Shown here: piece by piece, positions 32,331 to 46,069 of the stretch | Position numbering within the stretch: position 1 is the first letter of the stretch | Layout of the letters: every line of letters starts with the position of its first letter | From: Antitrichia curtipendula | Taxonomy: Eukaryota; Streptophyta; Bryopsida; Hypnales; Leucodontaceae | Length of the DNA stretch: 64,000 nt | Assembly (NCBI GenBank): GCA_951230915.1 | Contig: OX579635.1 | Coordinates: 7,378,001 to 7,442,000 of the forward strand | Direction of reading: 5' to 3' | Notes under the pieces: model-generated | What the model saw: the letters and a program-made list of their open reading frames with translations, nothing else | What the model was told of the DNA's origin: nothing | Databases searched by the model: none | Program-made: the position numbers and the translations under genes

Positions 32331-32619
32331 GTAGGATTTATTTTTGTTTGCCCGGGCAACTCAATAAAAAATCAAGCCCTCAAAGATAGTCAAAATATAC
32401 GCCTTGTTGGCAAAATACGGCTAATTATGGATAATTATACCTCCCAAAAAATATGACTGCCAATATGACTGATGTCCGAAGCGACTCGTCGGTAATGACT
32501 CATGTCAATCATATTGCAGTCATCTACAATAATTTCTGCGGCCAGTCATATTTTTTGATTTTACAACTCATTGCAGTCGTATTTTGCAGTCATAAAACAC
32601 TGGTTTTGTTGTAGTGTAA

Positions 32620-35219
32620 TTGCCCTCTTTTACTACTGTGTGAATTGAGATTGTATGTGCTCTTCGTATATCGTCAGTTTATTAACGAAGATGGAAATGT
32701 AGGGCGGGCAGTGATGAAGGTTTATTTCCCACGCTATGTTGAGAAGTGAGGATGCCTGTGTTCGAGTTTTGTTTTGAAAGCGTTTAATCCTAAATCAATT
32801 TAGAGGAAAAGGTAGGTACCAGTTCTGATGAATCCCTTTTTTAGAATTTTGCGTCGTTGTTATCATTTGTTGAGACAAACGAATGTTGGTGTATATGAAC
32901 GTGTAATAATGTGGTAGGAAAATAGAAGCTGAGTCTAGCGTGTATTGTCAATTTAAAGGCAAAGAAAAAAACGTCAATTTCGTTGAAATGGCATATGAAA
33001 ACCGGCACTTTGTCTGAACAGGCTAGGATCGGTGTACATGTGAATCCGCCAAAGTTCTTGAAAGCCGCATTTGTATTGAAATTCACGTGAAAAGAATAAG
33101 AAGACGAAGATAGATTTGCGCAATTTGGATTAGGAATTAGTGTGATGGAAAGGTATGCAGAGGTGGTTCTGGATGATGAAATCGTGACTATCTTCAAGAT
33201 TCTGCTCAGAATTTGAAACAGTGTTTGTAGTTTATGATTCATTTTTTGAGGAAGACATGTCAAACTTTGTAGCTTTCACTTCGAAATGACGGGGAGTCCA
33301 GAAATGTGCTAAGTGCATAGCATGTGTGCTCAAATTGTTGCTTCTTCTGAGAGATTTGAAGTAAACTGCCCAGTTGTTTATAGTTTGGGTACTGTAAAAC
33401 GCAGGAGGCGCATTACTGGTAATGGAAGCAAAAAAAATTTTAGCCTAATTCTGACGGTTTGTAGTATATACAGCGAACAACGAGAAGGAAATGAGTACGC
33501 TGGTCATTGAGGTCCCAATGCGACTGCCGATAATGAAGCAGCCATTTTGGTAAATTTATGCTGAAGATGAACATGTTAATATTGTTCGAAAGAAGTGTGG
33601 AGTGGGACAATTCCTATGGGTTTGGAAACATGTCAGACCGTGTGGGTAGTGCATTGCACGAATCTGAAGTTACAATTGCTGAATTTCTGCTGTAAGTGTG
33701 TGAATGCATGAAGTTTAATGGCAATGTACAGTACAAGTATGTTGTCAGAAATGGAGAAGTAAATAACATATGAATGCAAGGAAATGATATTGAGAACAGA
33801 CTGTACAGTAGCGTGAAAAGGTTTTGTAATCCGTCTGAAATGTCTGTGAAGAATAAAAAAGGGAAACTGTAACACATGATTACTGTAGTGAACTGCATTT
33901 GTAGGTTTTGTGGAATGATGCCTATCTTCATGATTTCTGTTGCTGATTTGTGTGGAGAATGGTCTGTGACAGTACTTGCTAGATCTCGACATTGTATCGT
34001 TGTACTGGAAGATCGACCATTGTTATGTGGCGACGTTTCAGGCTTTGAACAGGATGAAAAGTAACAGGGTCGTAACAGTGTTGCTTGGACTTCAGAAGTG
34101 TAAGGGAGGTAGATCCAGGACTCGTAAAAGGATGAGATAACGGGAACACGCATTTTGGTGTTGATAGGAAGAAGTGGTAATTTTGAAGATGTATTGTTTT
34201 TTTGCTAGATGCAGCAGTACTGTACTGTTTCTTTTCCTTTTAACTCATATATAAGATTGATGTTGATTTTGTAGAACATGTTTTGATATTTAAGAATGGT
34301 TCACATTTCAGAGGCCATGGTTGAAACCTACAGCACCCTCATTTCTGCTGAGTCCCAATTCTAACAGAACATCCATTATGTGCAGTTGTAAGTGACGTAC
34401 TGGTTGATGTGATGAATTGGACATGGCAAAGCTGGTTTGCTGAGACATACATATGAAAGTACACGTAATTTAAAAGTTCTCAATGGAATGTTCTTAATTA
34501 AGGAGGAAAAAAAAAATCAGAGTACTGTGTCTTGAATGATATTATGCTAGTGTTTTTGTAATTGCTATGCAGGAATAAAAAGAGATTGGAATTGAAGGTA
34601 TGCAGAAACTTCTTTTTTTCATGTAGTCTATGTCCAAGTGATAGTGCAATCACAATCAATCAATCTGGACTCAGTTTGTGTACTCTATATGTGCAGGTTA
34701 TTGTGCGTTTGCAATTCGTAGAAGTGCACAGGAACAATGAGACGAATTTGGGAGAGTAGCTAGTAGTACGTTGTCGGTAGTGTATAAACTGAACTGCACG
34801 TACAAAAATGGATTACATATTGTGGAGTTTTCTGTGAAGCCCTAGTAAATTCAATTGAATTTATCATTTATTACACTGGATTGACCTGTAGATCTTAACA
34901 ATGTACTTATGTTTTACAGTGTATATGCCAAGTTTGAAATGGATAATGTATATGAAAGTATTCAAGTGAATGTTGGGGGGATGAATGAAACAAAGTAATC
35001 AATATTTAGAAAGTATTCATCCATTTATTTTCAAGAAAGCTGCAAAGTTTGTTGCAATTAATTCAGTGTCTTGTGAAGTCAATTTTATTTTTGAATTCTC
35101 CCATTGTTTGGTACATTAGCATGTGCTATTAGCAACTTGGCACAATTGCATTTGGGAAGACCACAACCATAATGATTGAAAAGTCCAGTCAGTGAATGTC
35201 GAAGTCAACAGAACTGTAG
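32620..35219. other. Non-coding stretch right of the CACTA element
   Basis: No gene recognised. Minus-strand frames at 32841-33263 and 33614-34153 are long by chance standards but have no motif, splice partner or plausible composition. Confidence 0.4.
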
Positions 35220-35461
35220 CATTTTTTAGTTGAATAATGAACAATTTTTTGTTCAATATGGTCCAGAATAACAAAAATTCAACAGTTTTTTGTTAACTAC
35301 TAAACACTTTTTTGTTAAATATTGTCTAAATCAACAAAAACTCAACAGTTTTTAGTTGCATATTGTCCAAATCAACTTGACTGAAGCTACTAAAAACTGT
35401 TAGAAATTAGAGCAGTTTTTTGTTAATTTTTTGTTGATTCGGTCACCAATTTTCTAGTAGT
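35220..35461. mobile_element. Orphan right terminus of a CACTA-like element
   Basis: The segment ends in TTTTCTAGTAGTG, the reverse complement of a CACTACTAGAAAA terminus, preceded by repeats of CAACAGTTTTTTGTTAA and related words with a period near 50-60 bases. I found no matching left end nearby, so the element is truncated or its other end has diverged. Confidence 0.5.
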
Positions 35462-37064
35462 GACCATTCCCTATCAATGACTATGTCCACGTTGAACGTC
35501 AAAAGCCACATTAGCAAAGTCTAGTCATCTACATGGTTGTCCACATCCTGTCATGTTGTAATATTAATATGTTTGTCATAACATCAACCTTCAACCCCAA
35601 CATCCATTAGGATAGAATATTATCTATTAGAGGGGGTAATTTAATTACAACAATAGATAATCTAAATGAAAATAATTGAAACCTGGATGGATGGGATTGT
35701 TTGACGAATTGGCTAGACGATTGTTTAGGAAATAGGATACTTAGACTAGCTGTTTATCCCGATAGACATTGAGGACAGATCCAACAAACTTCATCAACAT
35801 TTTTTTTCCAAGATAAATTTTGAAATTAAAAATATATTATTATTTTCCGTGTTTATCTAGACGGGATCATAACACTTCAGGATTTGTTACGATTGACATG
35901 TCATGACAAACCAACGCAAATAGTGCATGCCAGTTTTCATATATTAATTTTGTCAATTTCTATACATGTCAAACTCCATTCATGCTCAAATTACCTTTCT
36001 CATCCCTCATTGCCCTATCAAGCAAATGACAATTTTAGTTTGGAAAATGAACAAAATCTCAATCTATATTTGTAGGTGCTGACTTGTATATCATTACTTG
36101 GGGCCTCAAATAGCATACAGGCTCAACGCCAAAGACCAATCCCCCAGAAGAATTACCATCAACGTCCTCAAAAAGAATTGACAATCAAATTGCATGCCAA
36201 ATGCGTAGCAATTCAACCAAAGGGTTTAGTTAGTCCACAACAGACAAGGAATATACCTTCACCAAGTAAAAAACCTTGTGCACCAAGTTGGTAGACTTAT
36301 TTACTTGTGAAGCCACGCCTAGCTCGCCAGTGCTAATGAACTTGGATCCATATTGGATGGCGAGGCAAATCTTGTCGTGTGTCTTCACCTTGTTCAAGTA
36401 CATCACCAAGAACACGATATTTTTCCTTGTCACATCGAGAGTTGCCATGGTTGATGTCTCCATTGTTGTGACTCATGCTCATGCCAACCTGTGCCAATAT
36501 CCAAACACCAAACACTTCCGCCTGACTTCGGCAAAGACTCACGAATAGAACTGAAAGCCAAACTGATACAAAGAAGAATTGCAAGTTATTCAAGTGCCTT
36601 TGATTTCAATTCTGTTGACTACCTTGCAGCTCCAACAATGCTTCTTCCCATTGCACACACTAGAGATGCAATTCCCTCATAACCAAGAACAACAAACCAA
36701 AGGACAAACGGAAATAAGTCTATATTATAGGGTAGGCAGTGACTGCCTCTTTGGGGTGCATTGGGGGTGCATTGTGATAAAAGTGTCCCAATGCACCCAA
36801 AATCCAATTTTTTTATTAATTCTTTGGTAAGCCCCCATAATTTTTGTAAATTTATTTTTAAATTTTTAAATTTTCATACCCTCCCACTTTCCCCTTCCCC
36901 TTGACCTCTTGTAATTTTTAGAAAGGAATGCAATTGACAAACAATATGGGATAAACAACATCCCGTATCTTGTACCCATATCTGTATCCGTACTCGTATT
37001 CTTATCCAATATTGTAACATATCTGTATCCATATTCACATTCCGTACTACTGTGTATTTGTATA
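35462..37064. other. AT-rich spacer with a GTATCC-rich tract
   Basis: No gene recognised. A tract rich in GTATCCGTAT-like words runs at 36,960-37,064 and resumes at 37,200-37,260 after the palindromic MITE. 36,715-36,790 shares AGGCAGTGACTGC and flanking sequence, in inverted orientation, with 54,555-54,625. Confidence 0.4.
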
Positions 37065-37196
37065 CACTAGTAGAAAACCGGGCCCGATCTGTTGTTTTGG
37101 TCGCGTTGATCATCAACAGATTTTTGTTCATGAACAAAAATCTGTTGATGATCAACGCGACCAAAACAACAGATCGGGCCCGGTTTTCTACTAGTG
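37065..37196. mobile_element. Perfectly palindromic 132-bp MITE with CACTA-type ends
   Basis: The two 66-base halves (37065-37130 and 37131-37196) are exact reverse complements with no spacer; the centre is TTCA|TGAA. The ends read CACTAGTAGAAAACCGG, and the element is flanked by ATA on both sides (37062-37064 and 37197-37199), a 3-bp target duplication as in CACTA elements. No coding capacity. The opposite-strand frames overlapping it (36874-37278 and 37052-37324) contain the same peptide because of the symmetry and are not genes. Confidence 0.95.
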
Positions 37197-37199
37197 ATA

Positions 37200-40100
37200 C
37201 AATATTATATTTGTACCCAATATTCATTTTGGTATCCGTATCCGTATTGATATTTGGACGGCTCAAGTTAAATCTCACAAAATCAATGGCTTGTGATTTT
37301 ATGAGAAATCAACAACAATTTTGAAGGTAAATATTTTTTTAAAACAAACAATCAACGGCCTTTAAATTTTTTGGAAAAGGAGGGGGGCAACTAATACAAA
37401 CCAAGGGTGACAACCTCTTTTCACTGGATTGTCCTAGTGGATTTCTAGAAGCCAATAATGGCCTAAATGCTCATGCTTCAAATTACTAGGATGGATTCGC
37501 CACTGTTTTGTTGTTCTAGAGCCATTTCAGAACATTTATCTAATAAGTTATTTCATGCATTCTTCATTTCTACAACAATCTGGAAAGTCATCTATAGACA
37601 ATTTGTTTGCTTCAGAGTCCTTTTAAGGTTAATCATCAAATGCGTAAAAAGGCTTTCAATAATTTCAAGGATGAGAAAAGACATTTTTGCATTGTAAATT
37701 TTTTTGGGAGTTACTTGAATCCAATTTCAATGATTTTGTTATATATTCTCTCTTTGTAACATTTTTGACTTTTCTATATCAAAAAATCCATGGATCATTG
37801 TGTAATGTATTTTAGCAATTTGTTGTTCTTCTTGGAATCTAAATGTAAGCTATAAATTTATTTATTTTGGATTTGACACCAACTAATTAAATGAAGCTTA
37901 TGAAGTATAATTTTGACTCAAATTTAAATATTTTATTACAATTTGAACTTTGCACGAATTACCATGGAGTGGGATTTTCTAACTTTAAAATAGTACAGTA
38001 ATTTGTTTTACATTGTGGGATTTTGCACCATGGAGAAATTTTCAGATTTGTTAATATGAGTTTTTAAAACTTTTTATTCAAAAATTCACAATAATTTCAA
38101 ATTTTCACAAATAAATCTAAAATTCTTAAGGCTCATAGAAGATGTATAATTACATCTTTGACAAATAAATACAAAAAAAATCGTGTATATATAGTTTTAT
38201 AATGAGATCATACAAAGAGAGGAACTTCAGGGTTTGAAAAAAAAAGTCATAAGACCATCCTTTCACATTAACCATACAACATAGTAGCCAATAGATGACT
38301 TTCAAGGTTATTGTAGAAACAAAGAATGCACCTATTGGTTAAAAAACCAAATAGTTTTGAGAAAATACCTTGGAGATAAGTCTTGCCATCACCAAGAAAC
38401 CTATCACTATGGTACTTTGCCTAAAAATATTGATTTTTGAACCAACATGTGCATTCTTCATTTCTAAAATAATATTGAAAGTAATCCATCGGTCACTTTT
38501 CGGCCTCAACATCTTTATAGAGTTAAAATCACTAAAATCCAAATGATTGTTTTTTGATTGATGCTCCACTTTGATAGACTTGTCAAATTGCAAAAAAATA
38601 AATTATCTTTCATTTTTCTTTTCTTTTCTTCTTGTGTTTTACCTTGAAAGTGAGTCATAGCCAATGAATAATCATCCCAAAGAATAATAGTCTAATGATT
38701 ACCTTTAGATTGGGACTTGGTTAGCTTACACTTGGAGTGACCTTTGGAATTTCTATATTGACATATATAGGGTCAATTTTGTGACCAAAGGGTACAATTG
38801 AAGCTATGATAGGAATGATGGAATGAAGGCAAGACAAAAAATAATATAATTTTGAATTCACAAAGATAAAAGGAAGCTTATAGTGGCTTTTCAATTTAAG
38901 GAATTCAAAAGATTTTGAAGGAACCAATGAAAAACCATAGGAGTTAAATTAATTTACAAAACTAAGGCCAAAAGAATTTTAAATTTTAAAAGTATATGAG
39001 GCAACCAATAGGAATGAAATCTTTGAGGTTTCTATATTGACAAAAATTGAGTGTAATGTTGGCTATTGGTCAATGTACACCTCTAAAGCCCATTGTAACG
39101 AGTTCAAAGTTGCCAAGACTTCCACGTCAGCTAAAGTCTACATATCATTATAACTCTATTGCCTCTTTTTTCAAACTTCATTTGCAAATGCCTATAAATG
39201 TGATTTTTTGTATTCATTATTTAAAGATGAGTACATGTCTTCTACTAGATGTAGAAATTTTGCATTTTTTTGTAAAATTTGAAATTACCATGAACTTTTG
39301 AATAATAAATGAAATAATCCATGTCAAATGCCTACATTTTTATATCAAAGGAAGCAAGTCATCTACACAAAATGCATTTAAAAAATATTTAACCATAATG
39401 AAATCAAGGGTACTTGATCAAATATTTATTATCATACAATTTCTACAACACATCAGCTACATGGAATGTACATGGTTCCAAGAATTGGGTATTATATGTG
39501 AATCTGTCTATTTGTGCCATTGCTAACATTGGATCCATCCCTCTTTCTCCAAGTAGAACGTTGCAAAAATACCTTCTTTTTTCTGGACAATCCCTCGAGT
39601 ATTTTTGCAAGTTCACAACATTCTAAAAATAAATTCACTTTTTGAACTTCAAAAGGTGGTTGTGCTAGATTGTGCAATATATTAAAAAAAGAAGTATAAT
39701 CATATATAATTCTATCAATTTCAAGGCAATTTTCCAATTTAGAATGAAACAAGTTACATCTATATTTTTAAATTTTGATGTTCTTAAATCTTGGAATGAA
39801 AAAATATTTTGGTATAAGACTACTTTTAAAACAACAATGCTAGGGGGTGATTGCAAGAAAGATCAAGCCTATTTTGCATCACATTCAGAATGATGGAGTT
39901 GTTTTCTTGCTATAACTTTTGAAGGTAGAACTTGATGAACTTGAAATTTTTATTGGAGATAATTAACTTCATTTTAATTATATCTTTTATTTTTTAGAAG
40001 TTAAAAAATCATTTTATATTTAAAGGTCAATTTTACTAATTTGTCATACTTTGAGGTTTAGGGAGGTTTAGTACAGGGAAGTACCCAAAATTAATGATCT

Positions 40101-42846
40101 AGAGCTAAAATTTTTATAATTCTACAATAGTGGGACATGTGCCTACCAAAAGAAATCTAAAAATACATTATTTTATGGCCTCCATATTTGTACAAATAGG
40201 GCTCCCTTATGTGAGCACTTTTGAACATTACAGATGGTTTTGACTTACATTTTTTGGTGAAATGTGATCACTATTAAGCTTTATAAATGAAGAATTTTAG
40301 CTTTATTTTATTTATGATTTTCTAATTGTTATTAATTTATACCTAATTGTATCTATTTTTTGTGACAAACTATATTTTTTTTCAAATAATACTTTTTCAG
40401 TACTTACAAGTAGTTAATAGTACTAGTAGTTGTCGACTTTTTAGACCAATAGTTGAGATTTGTTTTGTTTCATAGTACTCATAGTACTGAGCATAGAAAC
40501 TGCAATTTTGGCAAAATGCTACCAAAATCTTTTGGTCTTTCTTAGAACCATCCTAGGGTGTGAGCACATAGACATGAGCCGACAAGCCTTGAACCTAGGT
40601 GTAGGTATGTACCTACAACCATTTGAAGGTGTTTATACATATGTACCTATAACATAGGTACACTATAACATGAAAAGAGTTTATAACATAGGTACCTATA
40701 ATATAGACACCTATAACTATAAAAAGAGGCTATAATATAGACTTCTAGGTTCATGGGCTCATAGGCTCATATATTCTATGCTCACATGCTAGTTCCCCCC
40801 TTCTAAAATAATCCCTCCCATTATTCCAACATAACATGTACAATAGTTTGGAAACAAACTAAATTCAGCCACTAATGTTATTTCATCCTTATTCATTTCT
40901 TTGGAAAGATTGCATTGTAATATTACCATGCATTCCAACCATCCAATCAAATTAGGCCAAATTTTTTATTGATCAAATCTCTTGTTAGTTCAATTTTCTC
41001 AAAAGAAACTCATCAATTTATTCTTTTTAATACATAATCAATTAAAACTAAATACTATTAGGATTTACACGTGTATACAAAATATGCAATGATGATCTAT
41101 TTTAATTGTCATGTTTTGATGTTGACAATGAAGAATAAAATAATCAAGTAAATAAGGTAACTACTCCATTCCAAACCAAATGGGAGCAAACCCCATAGAG
41201 GGTTATGAATTAGATCCTAACACTCTAGATGTTGACTACAAGAGAGACCAAAATCAAAAGGAATTTAGTAGACATGATGGCCATACAATCTGCCCATTTG
41301 AAAATTAAAATATACAAGTTGGAAAAAAAATGCAAAGTTGATAGGAAAACAAACTCAAAAGATTGTTGACATTGGAAAGTTGCAATGGTAGTTGGGCGGC
41401 TCACTTCTTGCCCAATAGGTGGATTGATTTGATTGTGTGGGCTTTGTTAATGAAAGTGCATTACATGGTGCTTCCTCCCCTACATACTACAACCACTAAA
41501 GCTTAAAATACATTCTTGTATTTTTTGAAAATGAGTACATCTAGTTTTAGAGATAGTTCTTTTATATATGTGGGTCTTCATATTATTTCAATAGTTTAAG
41601 AAAATCATTTCAATATGAAATAGTAGCTCATATGGTATAAAGGAGTACTAGTGTTCAGTAAAGCAAAATTTAGAAAGGGGACTATTCTTCATATTTTGTT
41701 GACTAGAGAAATTAAATAATTTTAAAATTTTATTTTCATAGCAAGTTAAAGAAATTCTATAATTTTTAATGCCAAATTTGTAATTATGGCAAAATTTCAG
41801 GACACAAGCTCTTCAAGTTATCTTTTCAAGGCTCCAAGCTTGGGCATGTCCTAGTTTTCTAGAGCTTTGCCCTTAGGTTGTTGAAAAAAACACTTGTCTT
41901 TTTCTTTTCCCCTTAGCCTTGAACATGTTTTTTTTATTATAACTTGTGCATTGTATGTCTATTTTCTATGAAATTGGAAATGAAGGTACACGTAGTAGTT
42001 TTAGACATTAAGTATTGTTTTTCAAATTTTTCAAATTATTTTACTATTTTAAAACTGAATCCAATTGGAAAAAAAGGACTTCTACTAAAAGTTACACAAG
42101 CCTACAAATAGATTTTTTTAAATAGTAAATTGACCACCTTCCACAAGTGCTCAAAGCGTACTACCTTTGCAAACTTGCAAAGAATACAACTTTTTTTTCC
42201 AAAAATGAAATGGTTGAGAAGAAACATCTTTAAGTTAGAAAAAATGTATTTATTAAGATTATTTTTGTAAATTTTCTTACTATTTTCTAAAAATCAAATT
42301 CCAAATTACCTATTTTTTTGACATCTTCCATCACCCTTTTTTATGCTTAACTTTTAGAGATAAATTTTACTAGGCCTGAATTTTCACAAATATATTATTT
42401 TAAATGCTTTAAAAATGATCTATATTTATTTCACTTGAAAACAATTATCCAAAAGTCATAGTACTCATAGTACCAGGCCGTTTTGAGACAAAAATGGCAT
42501 GTGTTTTTTGCAACGAATCCCTCTTCAATGTCACAATGTTGGAGCTTTGAATCACACCCACATGACAAATTTGTTCCATTTACTATAATGAAATGATTTT
42601 GGATGATTATACTATAATTATACTCTTGAAGCATGCTTGACACTTTGACAATTTCTCATAGGCTAGCATTTGTTGTGTTTCTTTTTAGTTAGCTAGCTTT
42701 TGTCTATTGTTCAAAAATTCCCTGATGTGGGTTGGTTGAAAGGGTTATATTTATTGTAATATAGTTATATACACACTATAGAGATTCTAATTTGTGCATT
42801 TGAAAGCACATTGATGATTCAAAAAAATAGATTCATTGTAGATCTT
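37200..42846. other. AT-rich gene-free DNA
   Basis: Only short frames without motifs. A local repeat of ATAGGTACCTATAACATAG-like words lies at about 40,605-40,745. No RNA gene or element was recognised elsewhere in this stretch. Confidence 0.5.
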
Positions 42847-43928
42847 TAGATTCAGGGTTTCATTTTGGATACACCTATAATCAACACTTTGTTGTCAATC
42901 ATGTTTATAGTATAAGAAGTTTCTGCAACAATTATAGGAACTAAATCATATATCGTTGTAAAAATTGAATTTGAAATAAACTAATAATGGATACTTATAT
43001 TTTAAAATTTTAGCAATCATATAAAATCTCCCTTATTTTAAGCCTCTACAAATAAAAATAACCTTGATCCTAAAGGTCTCCTTCTATTGGCAATGAGGTT
43101 GTTTATAAACAATAAATTTTACAATTTCAATTGTTCAACTACCCTCTAGTCCCTAAGGAATTAATTTGCAAAAAATCAATGACACTTCAATAAAATTATA
43201 AAAAACTCAACATCATTCACTTCACACACATGATTCCTCCCCCCAAAAACAATTGGATGAAAAATGAAATCTTTCATCCCATTCTATGTGATTGAAATTG
43301 TTTGTAACAATTACATGCCATTCTTTGACAAAAGTGTCCTTGCAAGTTTTCAACATTCATACCAACTTCAAAAGAAGGGAAATTTTTTTTTCTTATATAC
43401 ATGATCTTCATGAGAGGCTACAACCATCACTTGTAGGCATCGATCACATATTGAATAAGACCCTACTCAAAATTCCTTACAATAGCTTTTGTGGATGCAA
43501 GGCTTCTTTAGGAGCCTCCTCCCCTTTGGTCTAAGGCCTACCAATGATGGGATTTGTTACACATTCCGCAATAGACATGTTGACATGAAGTCCAAATTGA
43601 TTGCATAATTAACCTAGCTAGAATACAATGTTGATATTAGAATTCAATTGCTTGAGTTTGACAATGCAAGCTACTCCTTGGATTAGGGTACTTCAACCTT
43701 TCTTTCAGTAGTATAAGGTAACTACTCTTAAAACCAACTCTATGGACATTTGAGCATGGTTCCTAAAATTTTAATTGTTGTAGTTTTTGTTAGGTCTAGT
43801 TGGCAATTGAACGCAATTGAAATAGAATTCTAGATTTTCTTATCATGTGTATTTAGAACATTGTATTTATATACTATAAGGTTTCAAAGTGTTGATTATA
43901 GGTGTATCCAAATTGAATCCTAATTCAG
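42847..43928. mobile_element. Possible transposon bounded by 45-bp inverted repeats
   Basis: 42847-42891 and 43885-43928 are inverted repeats. The inner 27 bases around TTGGATACACCTATAATCAA are nearly exact and the outer 17 are weaker. They enclose about 1.0 kb with no coding capacity. Target duplications were not identified, so this may be a MITE-like element or two copies of another repeat in opposite orientation. Confidence 0.4.
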
Positions 43929-45663
43929 AAGATGTACATTACAAGCAAGAATATTTAAGTGTCAATTCTTACAACAAATTATCCCAACAAATCTGTTTTG
44001 GCATACTTCATTTTGTCCCGCAACAAGTGTCTTAATTGGACCTCACGGTATTTAAGGTTGTTTTGAATAGGTCATACAAAGGCTTTTTAATGTCCATTTT
44101 TATATAGGTTGCAAGGAACACATGCAACGTTCTTCATTCACTCTAGTGACATGGAATCTTGAGCCTTCTAAATTAATATTTTTCACAATATATACAATGA
44201 AATTGATATCAAACATTTTCAACAACACTTGCGGACACTTATTTCAGGGACATAAGGAGTGAACAACATTTTGGATCCAGAGAAGTTCTATAAACACTCT
44301 AACTTGGAAAAAGAATTTTCACCCATTTTACACACAATCTTCAACTCATGATAGCCGGATGGAAGCCAATGGTACCAAAAGCAAGAAAAAGAAAATGAAG
44401 ACAAGTGATGGGTACTCATTGAGCACCTCATTTGATTTCATTGATGAATGCCAAGCTTTGGAGTCCTGCTTTTGGTTTGCCATGAACAACAGAAAAGCTA
44501 ATGAATTTTATGGACTAGATACTGTCCAAGAGCCAGGAGGCTTGAGAGCATTATGGGACATAATGCCAATTCTAATAGTTCATCACAAATGTTTGTATCT
44601 GTACTTTTCACAAAGCTAAGGGTGTAGAAAGAGGGTCTGCGTTATGAGTTAATCCCTAAAGTCCCATTGGTCCTATAGGGTCAAAATGTGACTTTGGGCA
44701 AACTCATATAGTCTCAATATTCATTGTAATTTTCTGAATCATTTTGTGGAGCTAGAAAAACACATAAGCTCTGTGGGAATACAAATTCTATTTCAATCAG
44801 TGCTCCGGAGCAAAAGTTATGGCACAATAAGACAAAAATGGAGGTCATCGGGCAGCACAAAAACACACACAAAAAAGGCAAAATTAATTTTCAAAAAAAT
44901 TCCTCAAACATTATATTTTAGTCTATATGTGAAGTTTTGATTCATTCTATTTGGATTAGTGATGAGAAAGTTATGGACATTCTTGTTTTTGGGGCAATCT
45001 AAGCATCTTCTTCACAAAATAACTTATAGAATTCATTTTTGAATGCAATTTTCAAAAAAATTCAATTTTTTTTTGTCAAGATTAATTATAATTGATAGAA
45101 CAATCTCACTAGTGGAATTATTGTTTTTCAATTCCAATCTAGAGCTAGTTATAAACTAGTGTTTTGTTCAATCTTAGACCTACCTCTACTCAAGAATGAA
45201 ATTCAAATGTAATTCTTTGAATTATTTTTCTAGACTTCCAACTCAATTAGTCAATGTATAAATTTTTTAATTCAAAATCTATAGTGGAAAATATTTTCAC
45301 AAATGGCGATTAAAGTCATGTGAAATTGCAAGACAATGTTCAAAAAATCTTTTTTTCCAACTTTGGATGCTAATGTCTTCCAATCTATATGGTCAAACTT
45401 TATGAGATTTTTACCACGTGATTTGAGACAAGTCAAGTACAAGATCCTCTAGTCAAATTTCCAAGAAATATGTTTTCTCAATTTTCTTGGGTGAACGCAG
45501 CAGAAATGGTGGTTTTGAATGTTTTTTGACAGAAAAATGGCCTTAGGACTTTCTGACTATCTAATGGAATGGTGATAAATTTGCCTTGAAAATTGGACTT
45601 AGCATTATGTGTGCTTCCAAGCTTATATCTGTACAATACAAACTAATCCAATGTAAGCTTAAA
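43929..45663. other. AT-rich spacer, nothing recognised
   Basis: Includes an 86-residue frame at 44359-44619 with a Lys-rich start but no recognisable motif, and otherwise plain AT-rich sequence. Confidence 0.45.
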
Positions 45664-46069
45664 GTAGGAGGCTCTGAAATGGAACGGGCATTAAGAATGG
45701 ACCCTATAAATGGCTATAAAATGGACATGAGTTGGTTCTGAAATTAACATGTATAGTCATTGAATGAATCAAGGAAAAAAGCATTGTCAATTGCAAGAGC
45801 CAATCATTTCCTTTGCTTTCCCCATCTTTCTGTAGAATTGCAAGTGAACCGTTTATAGAAGACCTAGGGTCATAAATAGGGACCTATGATCCAACTCGTT
45901 TGAAAATTCATAAGTAATTCAGAAATGCTTGGAAAAATACGAAACCACTTGGGATAGATTCCTCATCTATTTCTCTTTGTCTGAAAAATGAGCTAAAATT
46001 ATTCCCGTCCAAAGAAATACACGAAAAAGGCGGACCAGCCCTTAGATGTGCCATTTCAGAGCCTCCTAC
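45664..46069. mobile_element. MITE, family 1, copy 2 (406 bp)
   Basis: It begins GTAGGAGGCTCTGAAATGG and ends with the exact reverse complement, a perfect 19-base terminal inverted repeat. The interior matches 11402-11797 throughout. It is non-coding; the 60-residue minus-strand frame at its right end is a by-product. Confidence 0.85.

Larger units (their letters stand above)
30533..32616. mobile_element. Non-autonomous CACTA transposon, 2,084 bp, complete
   Basis: The left end reads CACTACAAGAAAAC and the right end is the reverse complement of CACTACAACAAAAC. The first 35 bases of the two ends agree at 31 positions, including a shared TATGACTGCAAAA. Both sides are flanked by TAA (30530-30532 and 32617-32619), the 3-bp target duplication typical of CACTA. 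The subterminal zones are packed with ATATGACT / AGTCATAT motifs, as expected for transposase binding. The interior has no transposase, only two low-complexity repeats, so movement would need a helper element. Confidence 0.93.

Noticed and set aside
33614..34153. 179-aa minus-strand frame
   Set aside because: No recognisable motif and overlapped by a second, unrelated open frame; likely chance.
36874..37324. Two opposite-strand frames sharing an identical 40-residue peptide
   Set aside because: The identity is forced by the perfect 132-bp palindrome they both cross.
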